Assembly: GCA_039583875.1 (NCBI GenBank)
Contig: CM077159.1
Span: 106,417,295 to 106,481,294 of the forward strand
Length of the DNA: 64,000 nucleotides
Direction: 5' to 3'
Source of the DNA: Platanthera guangdongensis
Lineage: Eukaryota > Streptophyta > Magnoliopsida > Asparagales > Orchidaceae
Position 1 is the first letter of the stretch, and every line of letters starts with the position of its first letter. Below are positions 39,236-50,950 of this stretch, piece by piece. Both the position numbers and the translations under genes were made by a program. The notes beneath the pieces are model-generated. The model ran no database searches. It was not told where the DNA came from and worked only from the letters and a program-made list of their open reading frames with translations.

Positions 39236-41614
39236 TGTAACAGCCCATTTTTCAGGCAAAGTTTTTGGGGTGATACGGCCTGGGACACGGGCGTGTCCCA
39301 GGGAGTGTCCTGCGTTCGACGAAGTGTTCGGGAGGAACAGTCGATGAGTGGTCGACAAAATTTGGTCGATGATCGTCGAGCGCTTAGGATACGGACTGTG
39401 ACACGGGCGTGTCACAAGGCGTGTCAGCGCGGTCGATGAACTTAGCCCGACGAATTTGAGCTGCGGCGTGTCTAGTGTCGTATTATGGGCACACGGCCTG
39501 AGACACGGGCGTGTCATAGGCCATGTGAGTCTCGGGTGATTTTGAGATTGTGCACCCTGATGAACACGGCCACAGATACGGGCGTGTCTGAAGGCGTGTC
39601 GGTTGACACGGCCCGTGACACGAGCGTGTCACATAGGCGTATCACTGGATTGGGTAAGTTAGTTGAGCACCACTTGAGGCACACGGCCTGGGACACAGAC
39701 GTGTCACAGGCCGTGTCATTCAAAAATTGGGCTTTTGTGGAAAAATCGTGGTCGTTCGTTCCTTCAGCTGGGATCCAATGGCTGAGCTGCCTCCCTACTT
39801 CCTTAAGGCTGTGGATAAGAAGGGAAATCTCATTTTGATTTTGGTCATCTCTTTCAACATTCCTAGTGAGAGAAAGGGAGAGGAAGGGGGAGGAGGAAAG
39901 GGGCTGGTCACTGGTGCTGCTGTAGTTTTCCGACGAAAGATCAGAGGCCGGCGTTACGGAGGAAAAGCTGTTGCGGATCTTCCTAGCCAGTTAAGAGTTC
40001 ATGTCACCGAAACGGTCTTCAAGGGTAATGACCTTTCTTCCTAGCCATGTGAAGGCTTCCTTTTTGGCATATGTATGTGATTCCCCCACCAAAAGGTGGC
40101 TGATTGTGGGAGTCTTTGGGTTGATTCATGGAATCCCCTTTGTTGGCATATAGATCCGGAAATGGAGTACGGAATAGGCATGCTGTGTGAAGCCCATCTG
40201 GACAGGTTGGTCTGGATTGGTGATGTTGTATATACGAACCAGAGAAGACTCTGTGATAAACATGTAGAGTAGGAGTCAACGGGTTAGACCTGTGAAAGGA
40301 AGTAGCAGGAAGTACTGGAGTGATAGTCTAGGAAAATACCCGTATAATGCTTGTGCTGCTTGTGCTGCTTGTGCTATTGAGTTCGACCTGTGAATGGAAG
40401 TAGCAGGAAATACTGGATTGGACTTCGAGGAAATACCATTTGTAATGCTTAATGTTCATGAGAAGTCCACCTGTGAAGATAGTAATAGGAAGTACTGGCG
40501 TGGTAGCCAGGAAAGACCCCTGACATTTGTGATATTTGCGGTGTCCACCTGCGAAGAGAGTAGCAGGAAGTACTGGTGTGCCCAGGAAAGACCCGCTAAT
40601 ATTGTGAGAGAATGGGTGTAAGAGTTATGCCCAGGCTTAAATGCCAGAACAGGATCCGTGAGACCTACCCGCGCCTTTATTTAGCCGCGAGTACGCCGTA
40701 CTCGGTGATGGCACGACGATTTGAGCAACGGGGGGTGGAGGATACGACCTGCGCTATGTCCGTCCGACGTGAGATCAGAAAGTGCGGTCTGTTGGAGCGC
40801 ATAGCAAGAGTCTTAGGCCTACGCGTCGTGATACAATGGGGGGCTACGGGCCAATCCCGGTTCACTAAGACTATAAAACTCCGGCTGCACGCCATGGAGT
40901 AAATGCTCAAGGGAGTTGCCGTTGGGCTGTGACCCTGATACGGTGGTGGGCAACTGATTTGCAAGTACACCAAGAATGTGCCCTGAGTGCACAAACTATT
41001 GGGCTGGGTGGCTGAAGGTTGTGATGACATGTGTGCGTGAAAGCACATTATATGATATATACATACATGCTTGTGATATGCTATGCCTGCAGGGAAGATT
41101 ACCGCTGCCCCAAAAAAGGGGTAGGGTCGTTATAATTTGGTCAGTTAAATGCTGACCGTTGCCTTTGTTTGCCACCGTTGGGTGGATTGTCCCTATACAG
41201 GTGCTGGAGAGCCAAGCGGGACAAAAAAGGGTTGATGTCCCTACTGCTTTAGCTGCTGCTGCTGTTAGCCCTCAAAGGCTCATTTTGATAAATATTATGT
41301 TTTCTTTTGATGTGGCCGGCCTGCGTGCCAATGTTTGGGCCACTGTTTGAAAGCCCTGTAAGTCCATAAGGCCAACTCTTTATGTGTATTGTAAGACATT
41401 CCAATGATGTATAAAATGTGGAGTTTTATATATTGGACATTAAAGTGAGGAGTTCAAATATAGTGTTATAGGCTTCCGCTAGAATGCAATGTGTTAGGTG
41501 CTCTGCGCTACTCTGGAATCACTCTGTAGCTTCATCATCTGTTTTGTGGTATATGCTGTGGGGCTCCGGCCGGACCTTCTAGTATATATTATATGAACGG
41601 ATGGGGTTGTTACA
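39236..41614 (+). mobile_element. SOLO-H: solo LTR of a chromovirus-like gypsy element
   Basis: 2379 bp from TGTAACAGCCC to GGGTTGTTACA, flanked by CGTTG, with no internal coding domain, primer site or second LTR: the product of recombination between two LTRs. The TGTAACA..TGTTACA ends are as in Tekay-type chromovirus LTRs. Its 5' part holds a GACACGGGCGTGTC array; a 'taccgctgccccaaaa' stretch lies near its end. Orientation is inferred from the ends. Open frames inside are chance. Confidence 0.8.
39265..39725. repeat. GACACGGGCGTGTC palindrome array in SOLO-H
   Basis: Units ACACGGCCTGGGACACGGGCG/TGTC at about 39275, 39395, 39490, 39560, 39605 and 39680, each a hairpin of GACAC/GTGTC with a GC centre. 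CGACGA-type motifs (39315, 39340-39380 and 39430-39460) are mixed between them. Confidence 0.8.
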
Positions 41615-42185
41615 CGTTGAGTGAGTTTGCCTCTCTCATTGATTCTGGACTTGGCCGATTTTTTGGATTCTTTATAGTGAGGCTATGACAGAATAACCTT
41701 GACTCAACGCTTCTAGCTGCATGGCATTGAGTGAGTTTAGCTCACTCAACGCTTCTGGACTTGGCCAATTTTCTCAGGCTTTGTCACAGCGATCTCAACT
41801 CTTTCTTCTCAGCGGTCTCAGCTGTCTCAGCACTTTTTGCTGAATGGAATTGAGTGAGCTTGCCTCACTCAATGTATTTGGACTTAGGTAATTTTGTCGC
41901 ATGCCTTCTCTCAGCGCTATTAGCTGGATGGCTTGAGTGAGCTTGCCTCACTCAACGCTTTTGGACTTAGGTAATTTTCCTACCTACCTTCTCTCAGCGC
42001 TATTAGCTGGATGGCATTGAGTGAGCTTGCCTCACTCAACACTTTTGGACTTAGGTAATTTTCTGAGTTTCCAGCTCCACCTTGAGTCCACCTATCATTT
42101 TCTCAGCGCTTTTTGCTGAATGGCGTTGAGTGAGCTTGCCTCACTGAATGCTTTTGGACTTAGGTAATTTTTTGAGTTTCCAGCT
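41615..42185. repeat. GTTGAGTGAGC..CTCACTCAAC hairpin array, COP-G 3' LTR
   Basis: Five to six units. Each has a perfect or near-perfect hairpin GTTGAGTGAG-CTTGC-CTCACTCAAC followed by GCTTTTGGACTTAGGTAATTTT. The spacing of the best copies is about 84 bases. Partner array at 50340-50950. Confidence 0.85.
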
Positions 42186-42352
42186 CCACCTTAAGTTCAC
42201 CTGTCATTCTCTCTTGGACTAGCTGTCCAATCATTGTGACAAAGACTAACCTGTATGCATAAACTTAACCATACATCAAATACAACTATGTCTATCTCAT
42301 TGATATATTTGACATCATCAAATCAGGGCCATTGGGATCAATGGACCCAACA

Positions 42353-42998
42353 ATCTCTTCCTATTTGAAGATATCAAAACCACTGATCAAGCTTCTTTAG
42401 TCAATGAGATACACATTACATAGGCAATAAAAAAATATTTATATTAAATTTAGTGAAATGAATTTTACCTACTCCCCCTGGATTTCTGCAGGGTGAGTTA
42501 CACCTTGGAGGATTACCTCTTAGCTTGATCTCCCCATGACTTTCTCCCCCTGTGTTTCTGCCATTAATGAGCTTGATCCTTTCTGATATTCATCTTCTAT
42601 CTCTCCCCCTTGAGCTTGAACAACCAAAGTTAAACATGACCTCCATCTATCCTCATTTTTGACCTCTTCAGATAGTTAGGAAGGAGCATCAGGTATTTTT
42701 CTCCCCTCGTTTTCTCCCCCTAGCTGATGTAAATGAAGCCAGGATTGAAGCTGCCAACATGCCCCTTATACAAGACTGACTTGTATATCACTTGATACTA
42801 CTTGACAACACTTGAAATTCAGTATCACTGGAAACTCTCTACACCACAAGAGAAGACTACTTGAAAGTCTCTAGTCCTGCAACTGCTGATACCACTTGAG
42901 AAGAAGCATCTTCTCTCATCTTGCTTTCCACTAGGTCTGCAGGACCTGTAAAAAGAACAAACCTGTACCAAGCATATTACCTTAGGGAGTACCTGAAG
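42353..42998 (-). promoter_or_regulatory. COP-G 3' spacer with repeated polypurine tracts
   Basis: No coding sense. In sense it holds the purine tract next to the LTR (AAATAGGAAGAGAT at 42353-42366) and four upstream blocks of AGGGGGAGAA or CCAGGGGGAGTA near 42474, 42544, 42604 and 42712. SIRE-like elements are known to have more than one such tract. Confidence 0.6.
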
Positions 42999-43748
42999 CT
43001 ATTCTAAGTTCAACATACCCAACTCAATTTTGAAGGTGTTGTACTTGGCTTCATCTAGAGACTTAGTGAAGATATCTGCAACTTGCTTATCAGTGGAGAC
43101 AAACTCTAGGCAAATGTCTTCTCTCTCAACATGCTCCCTAATAAAATGATACTTAATTTCTATATGCTTAGTCCTGCTATGTGAAACTGGATTCCTAGCA
43201 ATAGAAATTGCACTAGTAGAATCACAGTATAGAGGAGTTCTACTTATCTTAATGCCATAGTCTTCAAGCTGATGCTGTATCCATAGCAATTGAGCACATC
43301 AGCTACCTGCTGCAATGTACTCTGACTCTGCAGTGGAGATAGCAACACTAGTCTGTTTCTTCTTTCTCCATGACACCAATCTTCCACCTAGAAATTGACA
43401 TGTACTAGTGGTACTTTTCCTGTCTTCCTTACAGCCTGTAAAATTTGCATTTGAAAATCCAGTTAGCTCAAAATCTTTATTCCTAGGGTACCATAGACCA
43501 AGATCTGGTGTCCCCTTAAGATATCTTAAATTTCTCTTTGCAATAGAATAAAGATATTCTTTAGGGCATGCCTGATACCTAGCACAGATACATAAAGAAT
43601 ACATGATGTCAGACCTACCAGCAGTCAAGTATAGAATGGAGCTAATTATCCCTCTATACAAAGACTCATCAATAGGTTTCCCTGCCTCATCTTTGCCTAC
43701 ATGCATACTTGACCCCATTGGAGTTCTCATGGTTGAGGCATTCTCCAT
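42999..43748 (-). pseudogene. COP-G pol: RT C-terminal part and RNase H
   Basis: Open segments 43748-43299 and 43289-42999, same frame, one stop between. Holds STMRTPMGSSMHV, YRGIISSILYLTAGRSDIMY, ELTGFSNANFTGCKEDRKST (first RNase H Asp replaced by Asn in SNANF), AESEYIAAGS with the Glu, LYCDSTSAISIARNP and HSRTKHIEIKYHFIREH. Ends with the usual ADIFTKSLDEAKYNTFKIELGML. Confidence 0.88.
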
Positions 43749-44473
43749 ACCATATTTATTAATTAACTCTCTTATGAACTTAGACTAAGATATGGACAAG
43801 CAATCATCAGTCTGTCTTACTTGGAGTCCCAAGAAGAATTTTAGCTCACCCTTGGTGCTCATCTAAAACTTCCCTTGCATAAGTTTGACAAACTTCCTGC
43901 AAAGGTTATTTTCAGTAAATCCAAAGATAATGTCATCGACATATTTCTGGAATAAGATGACCTTGCCCTTAGATTCCCTAAGGAATAGGGTCTTATCTAT
44001 TTCCCCCTTTAGAATTTGTTCTCAATGAGGAAAGTAGACAATGTTTCATACCATGCTCTAGGGGCTTGTTTCAACCCATATAGAGCTTTCTTAAGCTTAT
44101 AAACAAAATTAGGAAAGTGAGGTTCTACAAAACCTAGTGGCTGATCCACATATACTTCCTTTTTTAAGTCTCCATTCAGGAATGCTGACTTCACATCCAT
44201 CTTAAAGACTTTGAATCCTTGATAGGCAGCAAAAGAAAGGAATAACCTTATTGCTTCCAGCCTTGATACTGGGGCAAAGGTTTGGTCAAAATCTATTTCT
44301 TCTTCTTGCCTATAGCCTTTTGCAACCAATCTAGCCTTATTTTTGACAATAATGCCATTCTCATCTAGCTTGTTCCTGTAGATCCATTTTGTTCCCATGA
44401 CATTATGTCCCTTTGGTCTGGGAACCAGCTCCCAGACTCTACATCTTTTGAACTGATTCAGCTCTTCCTGCAT
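43749..44473 (-). pseudogene. COP-G pol: reverse transcriptase
   Basis: Open from 44473 to 44009: [86 protein letters not shown] and [16 protein letters not shown]. After a stop the rest lies in shifted frames, with [11 protein letters not shown] (intact YVDD) near 43935 and KGELKFFLGLQV near 43840. Confidence 0.88.
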
Positions 44474-45438
44474 AGCTTCAATCCAGTAGGAGTCTTTGAT
44501 AGCCTCTTCAAGCTTTTATGGCTCTATTTGTGATTGGAAGCTTGAACATAGAGCTGTGTTGATGCTCTTGCTCCTTATCTGGATACCATGTCTTACATCA
44601 CCAATGATTTAGTGTGCTGGATGGTCCCTCAAATGTCTCAAAGCTGGAGGCATTCTTGCTTCAGCTAGCTGTTATGCATTGTTTTCAGCCGGCTGTTCTT
44701 CATCCTCAGCTTGTGAGTCTTAAGATCCCCCTAGACAACACCCATCTTCTTCCTTATCTTGTCCTGCTTGATCCATTTCCCTGATGGTAAGCTTGTCCAT
44801 CACATCCTTTAAACCTACAAAACTAGAAGAGGTACTTGGTAGCTCTCAGTTAATTAGGTTTGACTCATCAAAGACAACATGTACTGATTCTTCTACAACT
44901 TGAGTAGTCAAGTTATATATCCTATATGCCCTACTATTGTTGCAGTATCCAACAAATATCCCTTTTTGGGACTTGGCAGCAAACTTAACACATAGGACTG
45001 ACCATTGTTTAGAACATAACACTTGCAATCAAAAATCTTAAAGTAGGATATATTTGGTTTTCTGCCTTTCAGAATCTTATAGGGAGTCTTCTTGTGGCTT
45101 TTGGCGATGGAAGCCCTGTTAAGGACATGACATGCAGTGTCCACTGCCTCAGCATAAAAATATTCTGTGAGAAATGTGTCACTTAAAATGGTTCTACCAA
45201 CCTCTATGATAGTTCTGTTTTTCATCTCAACAATCCCATTTTGTTGGGGTATTCTAGGAGAGTAGAACTCTTGATGAATCCCAAGCTCTTCATAGAATCT
45301 TGTCATGCATTCAGACTGAAACTCAGTCCCATGGTCACTTCTGATTTTGACTACAGTACTGTTATGTTCATTCTGAATTTGCCTAACAAATGTCTGGAAG
45401 ACATCAGAGGATTCAGATTTCTTTCTTAGAAAGAACAC
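44474..45438 (-). pseudogene. COP-G pol: integrase core and linker
   Basis: Open 45438-44908 with FFLRKKSESSDVFQTF, VKIRSDHGTEFQSECM (second catalytic Asp), RIPQQNGIVEMKNRTIIEVGRT (catalytic Glu) and TPYKILKGRKPNISYFKIF. A frameshift near 45000 moves the frame to the segment 45028-44846 (KGIFVGYCNNSRAYRIYN, VVEESVHVVFDES). The acidic linker to RT (44845-44474) is decayed. Confidence 0.88.
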
Positions 45439-45477
45439 TCAAGCAAATCTGGAAAAGTCGTCAACAACCACAAGGGT

Positions 45478-46155
45478 CTAGACTTTCCTACCTAGACTAT
45501 GAACTGGCATAGGACCAAATAGATCCATATGCAGGAGGTATAAACACCTCACTGAGCCTTTGGTATCAAGGCTCTGAAAGGAGGTCCTGGTTTGCTTGCT
45601 CTTTTGGCATGCTGTGCAGATACCCTCCTTGATGCACTTCACCTTAGAACCATTTCTCACTAACTTTTCATAAAAGAGTTTGCATATGGTCTTGTAATTT
45701 AGATGAGCTAGCCTCTTGTGCCATTGGACACAATGTGAAGCTTCCTCATCTACAACTAGGCATATAGGAGAATCCTTACTCTCACAAACAAAATTAAGAT
45801 AATAGACATTTCCTCTCCTAGTGCCCGTCAAGATGACCCCTTGGTCACTTGACCTCCTAATTTGGCACTCATCCTTGATGAAACAAATGTCATAGACAAG
45901 ATCACAAAGTTGGCTTATACTTATCAGGTTATGTTGCAAATCTTTCACATAAGCTACTTGTGTGATAATGATTATGCCATTAGATATCTTACCAAACCCT
46001 TTGGTTACTCCTCTTTTTGAACCACCAAAGATGACTTTGGGTCCATTTTCAACTGGAGTGAACTCCTTCAGCATGCTCCTTGTTCCATTTATGTGACTGG
46101 AACATCCATTATCCAAGTAACATATAGGGGTATTACCACTTGGACTCACCTGCAA
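45478..46155 (-). pseudogene. COP-G pol: protease, pre-integrase zinc region, integrase start
   Basis: A 225-residue open stretch. The protease motif reads CYLDNGCSSHINGT, with DNG instead of DSG, which would weaken or destroy activity. It continues with HNLISISQLCDLVYD, the HHCC region (QWHKRLAHLN .. CTACQKSKQTR) and LHMDLFGPMPVHSLGRKV, then a stop. The gag frame ends in a TGA just before it (46163), as in COP-A and COP-B. Confidence 0.88.
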
Positions 46156-46162
46156 AAATAGA

Positions 46163-48700
46163 TCATCTTTCCTTAGGACCCCAATTCTTATTGGGTCCTA
46201 GGTGCAGGTTAGACTGAATTTGAACATGCCTACCTGCAGCTCTTCTGACAGGTAAACTGGCATTATTTCTCTGGACACTCTTATTGTGACAGCAATCAAT
46301 AGCATAGTGACCCACTTTGCCACAGCACCAGCACTCATAAATATTGTACCTTCTTTTGAGGGCTGGCTTTACAGCATAACAGTATGCAGCTCTCATTCCA
46401 GCAGGTACAGTAGCCTTTTTCTTAAGTCTTCCAGCCACAGCCTGATTTGGGATTTGTCTGGCAGTATAGGTACTAGGGATATCTTGGACCCTATCAACAG
46501 CTGCCTTCTTTTCAGAGTGCAAGCTCCTAATAGCATCAGATATACCCAAGTCTGGTGTGCTGACAGACTTTCCTTTAGTCTGATTGTGGACTGGCAAACT
46601 TTGAGAATGGGCTGCAACCTTATTTTTGAGTGTTGGGGCTGGTACACCAAACACAAATGGTCCAGGATGGGCCATTTGGATTTCTTCATGGGCTGCCTTG
46701 TAGGCACTAGCACCCTTACCATCCCTAACACCCTTGCCATTCCTAACACCATATTCCCAGTGACCATGAATGTTGTCATGGTCATACCTGTTAGATGGTA
46801 ACACCACTTTCCTGAAAGGAATTGAAGGCTTGGAGGCTAGTGGCTGCACTGGAGCATTGCCCTTCCTTTTGGAATAGGCAACTCTAGTTCTCCCTTTGAA
46901 TCCTAACACCTTCTTACCCTTTTGGGAGGAGAATGAATCAATCAAAAGCAATACTGAACATGGCTTTGAGAACTTAGCCACTAGCTCCTCCTTTTGGAGT
47001 TTACCTTCAAGATTCCTAATGTGGTTTTTTTTGAAGATGATTGTGCCCATCTGAATAACAGTGATGTTTTTCAGCTTGCTGACTTCTTGTATCTTTAGGT
47101 TCATCATTTTTGCTGAGTCTGAAATAGCCAAGTTCTGAGAGGCAATCTCCTCAGTCTGTTTTTTGGCTAGAAGCTTGATTCTCTTTAGTGCTTGCAGGAG
47201 TTCACCATAATTATCAATCAATTGATTGACATCTCCCTCAGATTCAGAGTCATCTTCATCTCTTGATGTAGATTCTTCTGATTCTGGACTAGTTAAATAA
47301 TCTGACACAGAAGGTGTATAATGTAACTTATTAGGGCCAGGCTGCTCCTGGCTAGGTCCTTCCTCAGTCAAAGCCATCAGCCCAAGACAATGGCTGGCTT
47401 CTTCTCCTTCTTCAGATTTGACAGCATCATCCGCATCTCTAGTGAATGCAGCCAGCATCTCTAAGAAGTCTGCTTCTATATATTCTTCTTCAGTAGTAAA
47501 TAGCCCAATGAGGGCTTCGTCTTCATCTTCCTCTTCTGACTCTGATGATGAGGAGTCAGTCTAACTCTTTTGCTTCTTGGAAATAAAGGACTTGTCCTTC
47601 TTGCCCTTTTGTGGATGTTCCTTCTTTCCACCAGCATCCTTTCTTTTGACAGTGCAGTCGGCTATGACATGCCCTAGCTTGCTGCAATAATTACACACCA
47701 GTTTAGAAGAAGTATGTTTACTAGGATTAGAGCCATACCTGTCCTATTTAGAGGATTTCTTTTTGCCCTTGTAGTAATCTTCTTTGGGATGAGAAGAAGA
47801 GGATGGCCTGCTTCTCCAGTGCTTCTTCTTCATAAATTTCTGAAGTTACCTAGAAAAGGCAGCAAAGTCTTCATCTGAAATGTGGCAGTCTGATGTGCTG
47901 GTATATGAGCTTTCTGACTCAGAATCAACAACTCTCCTTGGTGGAGAAGGAATATTTCTCCTGCTCTTCCTTGTGGCTTCAGCTTTGAAGGCAACTGACT
48001 TGTCTTTGACTGTAGGCTTGCTGATTTTCTCCTCCTCCTTTCTAACAGTCTGCTGCATTTCATAAGGCAGCAGCTTTCCAAATAGTGTTGGTGGTGGAGT
48101 GTCTGTAAGTCTGTCCACTTCTCTGATGGCACAGATTTTTGTGTCCAAGTCTTTAGTTAAAGACTCAAGGAACTTGTTATTCAATTCATAAGTGCTAAAG
48201 ACTCTGCCATATGTCTTCAACTCATTCACAATTCTGAAAAACTTCTCAAAGCACTCAACAATGCAATCTGACTTGTCCTGCTTGAAGCTTTCATACTCTT
48301 GATTGAGCATGGACTTCCTGTCCTCCCTCAATTCTTTAGACCCCTCCAGGTAGACAACAAGTGTGTCCCACATCTCTTTAGATGTCTTATAGTGGACTAG
48401 ATTTTGGAAGGTTGAGTCATCTATGACACTAACAATAATATTTTGTGCCCTCTTATCCATTGTAGCTAAGATGATTTCATCTTTAGTCATCTCAGAATTC
48501 TACTTTTGACTTTTCAGATTTTCATCAAGAACTGATGTCTTCATTGGGATGAAGGGCCCTTCCTGTACTGTGATGTATATCCTAGGATCAGAGACTTCTA
48601 TGAAAAGTCCGACCCTTTCCTTCTAGATGCCAAAGGTCTCCTTCCTGCAAAGAGGAAGTTTCATGGATCCAAGTTTTTTATGATTCTCACCTGAACCCAT
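46163..48700 (-). pseudogene. COP-G gag (UBN2-type, two zinc knuckles)
   Basis: One frame of about 845 codons from ATG 48700, with stops near 48625, 48502, 47846, 47742 and 47563. Open pieces are 48490-47846 (KTSKEMWDTLVVYLEGSKELREDRKSML, LNNKFLESLTKDLDTKICAI: UBN2-type) and 47458-46163. The first zinc knuckle CNYCSKLGHVIADC lies near 47690-47650; the second, CWCCGKVGHYAIDC, near 46340-46295. Between them are an acidic Ser/Glu region and a Leu/Lys-rich helical stretch. It ends GPKER and TGA, right before the PR frame. Confidence 0.87.
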
Positions 48701-48766
48701 CTTGGCCTTCTGATAGCTGCCCCAGGCGATCAAATCAGACTGTTAAGTCTATCTTGAGCAACCTCC

Positions 48767-48777
48767 CTCTGATACAA
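48767..48777 (-). promoter_or_regulatory. COP-G primer-binding site
   Basis: In sense TTGTATCAGAG two bases after the LTR end TTTCA; the usual TTGGTATCAGAG with one G lost or changed. Confidence 0.7.
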
Positions 48778-50029
48778 CTTGAAAGTTTTGATTTCAAGAA
48801 CAAATAATCACCTAGAGGGGGGGGGGGGGGGTGAATAGGACCAATTCCAAAAACTTAAACAACTAATCGATTAATATCACATCGCAGCAATCTCATCACA
48901 ATCAAAACCAACAAAGCACAACACACAAAAATTTATAGTGGTTCCCCAATTGATGGGTACATCCACTTTTCCCCTTCGCCTATCTAGCAGCATATTAGAT
49001 TCGGCCAAACTTCCTTCTATCTTTATCAGATCCTCAGATCTTACAGCTCAGAGCCTAACAAGCTCCTACAACTCGGGCACAAGCTCTACCACTCAGATCA
49101 CCAAGATCCTACAACTCAAGTTCTTCCTAAGAACTCTACCACAAAGTGACTCCACATTCATACAGCTCAGGCAATCCATCCATACCTTAGTGTGAATCCA
49201 CACACCTACAACTCATACAACTCTTGCCCTACCTCAGCCTTTATAACACTGGCTTACAATTCAGGCCTTGGCCTTACCACTCAGATTCAGAATGAATCTT
49301 AAAAAGAAATATTAAAGATGATGAAATACATACACCAGAGAAAACTCTCTGTGCCTGTCTACCTAGACTGAGCAGATATCAGCCCTAACTTCTTCTTCAC
49401 AACGATAAGTTGATACAAAGATCTTGAAATGATGCCCGACTTGTTCTGGAATCAACTAGCAGATGAATCTGCTTTTTCTTCTTCAAGAATATCTCCTGAT
49501 CTAGACTGAGAAGATTTCAGCCCTTCCTTCTTCTTTGATGCAACAAATTGATCTTCAGATTTTGGCTCAGATTGGATCGGGAAGATATCTTCAGCTAGTG
49601 CAGGACTAGGCTATTTCGTCTCTCTTAGATGATTACTCTAAACCAACTGGAGTAGTTGTTGATTGCATCAGCAAACTCAGAAGCCCTTCAGATTTGATCT
49701 TGAAGTTCTTGGCTTCTACAACAATGGCGGATGAAGACGACGAACTCTGTTTCTCGTTTTTTTAATCAGAAATTAATCCAATTAATTCATTGATTATTTA
49801 GAACTCGATCTCTTTTGCTATTTATAATCCCATCACATTGGCGAGATGATCGACACGTGTCTCAGTTTTAACGGTGGTTAAAACCTCAGCTATATTAACT
49901 TGAGATTCACTGTAGACTGACGACGACGTTAATGTCTATTTACATCGAATCTGAACTTTGTTGACTTGTTCACTTTGCTGAGTCAGCATCATTCTGGACT
50001 TAGCCAAAATCAACTAACTTTTCTGAAAT

Positions 50030-50310
50030 CCTGCGTTCGACGAACTTCAAGCTTAGCTTGATGAAATCTGAACTCAGATTGACGAAACAGTGAAGCTGAG
50101 ATCGATGAATTCTCTTAGCTCACTTCTTTCATCAGGTGAAGGCTGAGGTCGACTAACTTCGAGGTCAGCTAGATGAAATCTTAGCTCCTATCGACAATTC
50201 TGATAGCTGAGTCCTTCTTATAGGTAAAAGCTGAGATTGATGAACTCTAAACTCCGGTCGACAAAAGCTAAGCTCAGCTCGGCAAATAGTAGACTCAGCG
50301 ATTCTGGACT
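50030..50310. repeat. Decayed CGACGA cluster in COP-G 5' LTR
   Basis: Counterpart of 38930-39190. More C-to-T and G-to-A changes at CpG than in the 3' LTR, for example TTGATGAAA for CTCGAGAAA. Confidence 0.75.
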
Positions 50311-50339
50311 TGGAAATTTCTTCAGCTTTACTTGATGGC

Positions 50340-50950
50340 GTTGAGAGCGTTGAGTGAGCTTGCCTCTCTCAACGATTCTGGACTTAGCCGATTTTCTAGA
50401 TTATTTACAGTAAGGCTATGAAAGGATAACCTTGACTCAACACTTCTAGCTGTATGGCGTTGAGTGAGTTGAGCTCACTCAACGCTTCTGGACATGGCCG
50501 ATTTTCTCAGGCTTTGTCACAGCAATCTCAATTCTTTCTTCTCAGCGGTCTCAGTTGTCTCAAAGCTTTTTGCTGAATGGCGTTGAGTGAGCTTGCCTCA
50601 CTCAACGCTTTTGGACTTAGGTAATTTTCCTGTCTGCCTTCTCTCATCGCTATTAGCTGGATGGCGTTGAGTGAGCTTGCCTCACTCAATGCTTTTGGAC
50701 TTAGGTAATTTTCCTGCTTGCCTTTTCTCAGCGTTATTAGTTGGATGGCTTTGAGTGAGCTTACCTCAGTCAACGCTTTTGGACTTAGGTAATTTTCTGA
50801 GTTTCCAGCTCCACCTTGAGTCCACCTGTCATTGTATTAGCGCTTTTTGCTGAATGGAATTGAGTGAACTTGCCTCACTCAATGCTTTTGGACTTAGGTA
50901 ATTTTTTGAGTTTCCAACTCCACCTTGAGTCCACCTGTCATTGTCTCTTG
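50340..50950. repeat. GTTGAGTGAGC..CTCACTCAAC hairpin array, COP-G 5' LTR
   Basis: Six to seven hairpin units. Three consecutive ones (50570-50790) keep an 84-base period so well that the minus strand shows a 28-residue repeating open frame, which is an artefact of the repeat and not a gene. Confidence 0.85.

Larger units (their letters stand above)
37825..42352 (-). repeat. COP-G 3' LTR (interrupted by SOLO-H)
   Basis: Outer parts 37825-39235 and 41620-42352 match 48780-51086. In sense it starts TGTTGGGTCC and ends CTTTCA. It includes a G tract near 37860, CGACGA motifs at 38930-39190 and a GTTGAGTGAG hairpin array at 41615-42185. Confidence 0.88.

Noticed and set aside
39727..40044. A possible host gene between repeats
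   Set aside because: It lies inside SOLO-H, bounded by exact LTR ends and a target duplication, and shows no domain or intron signals.
50528..50773. An open frame with a 28-residue repeat that looks like a repeat protein
   Set aside because: It is the 84-base hairpin array of the COP-G LTR read in frame; the other LTR copy breaks the frame.
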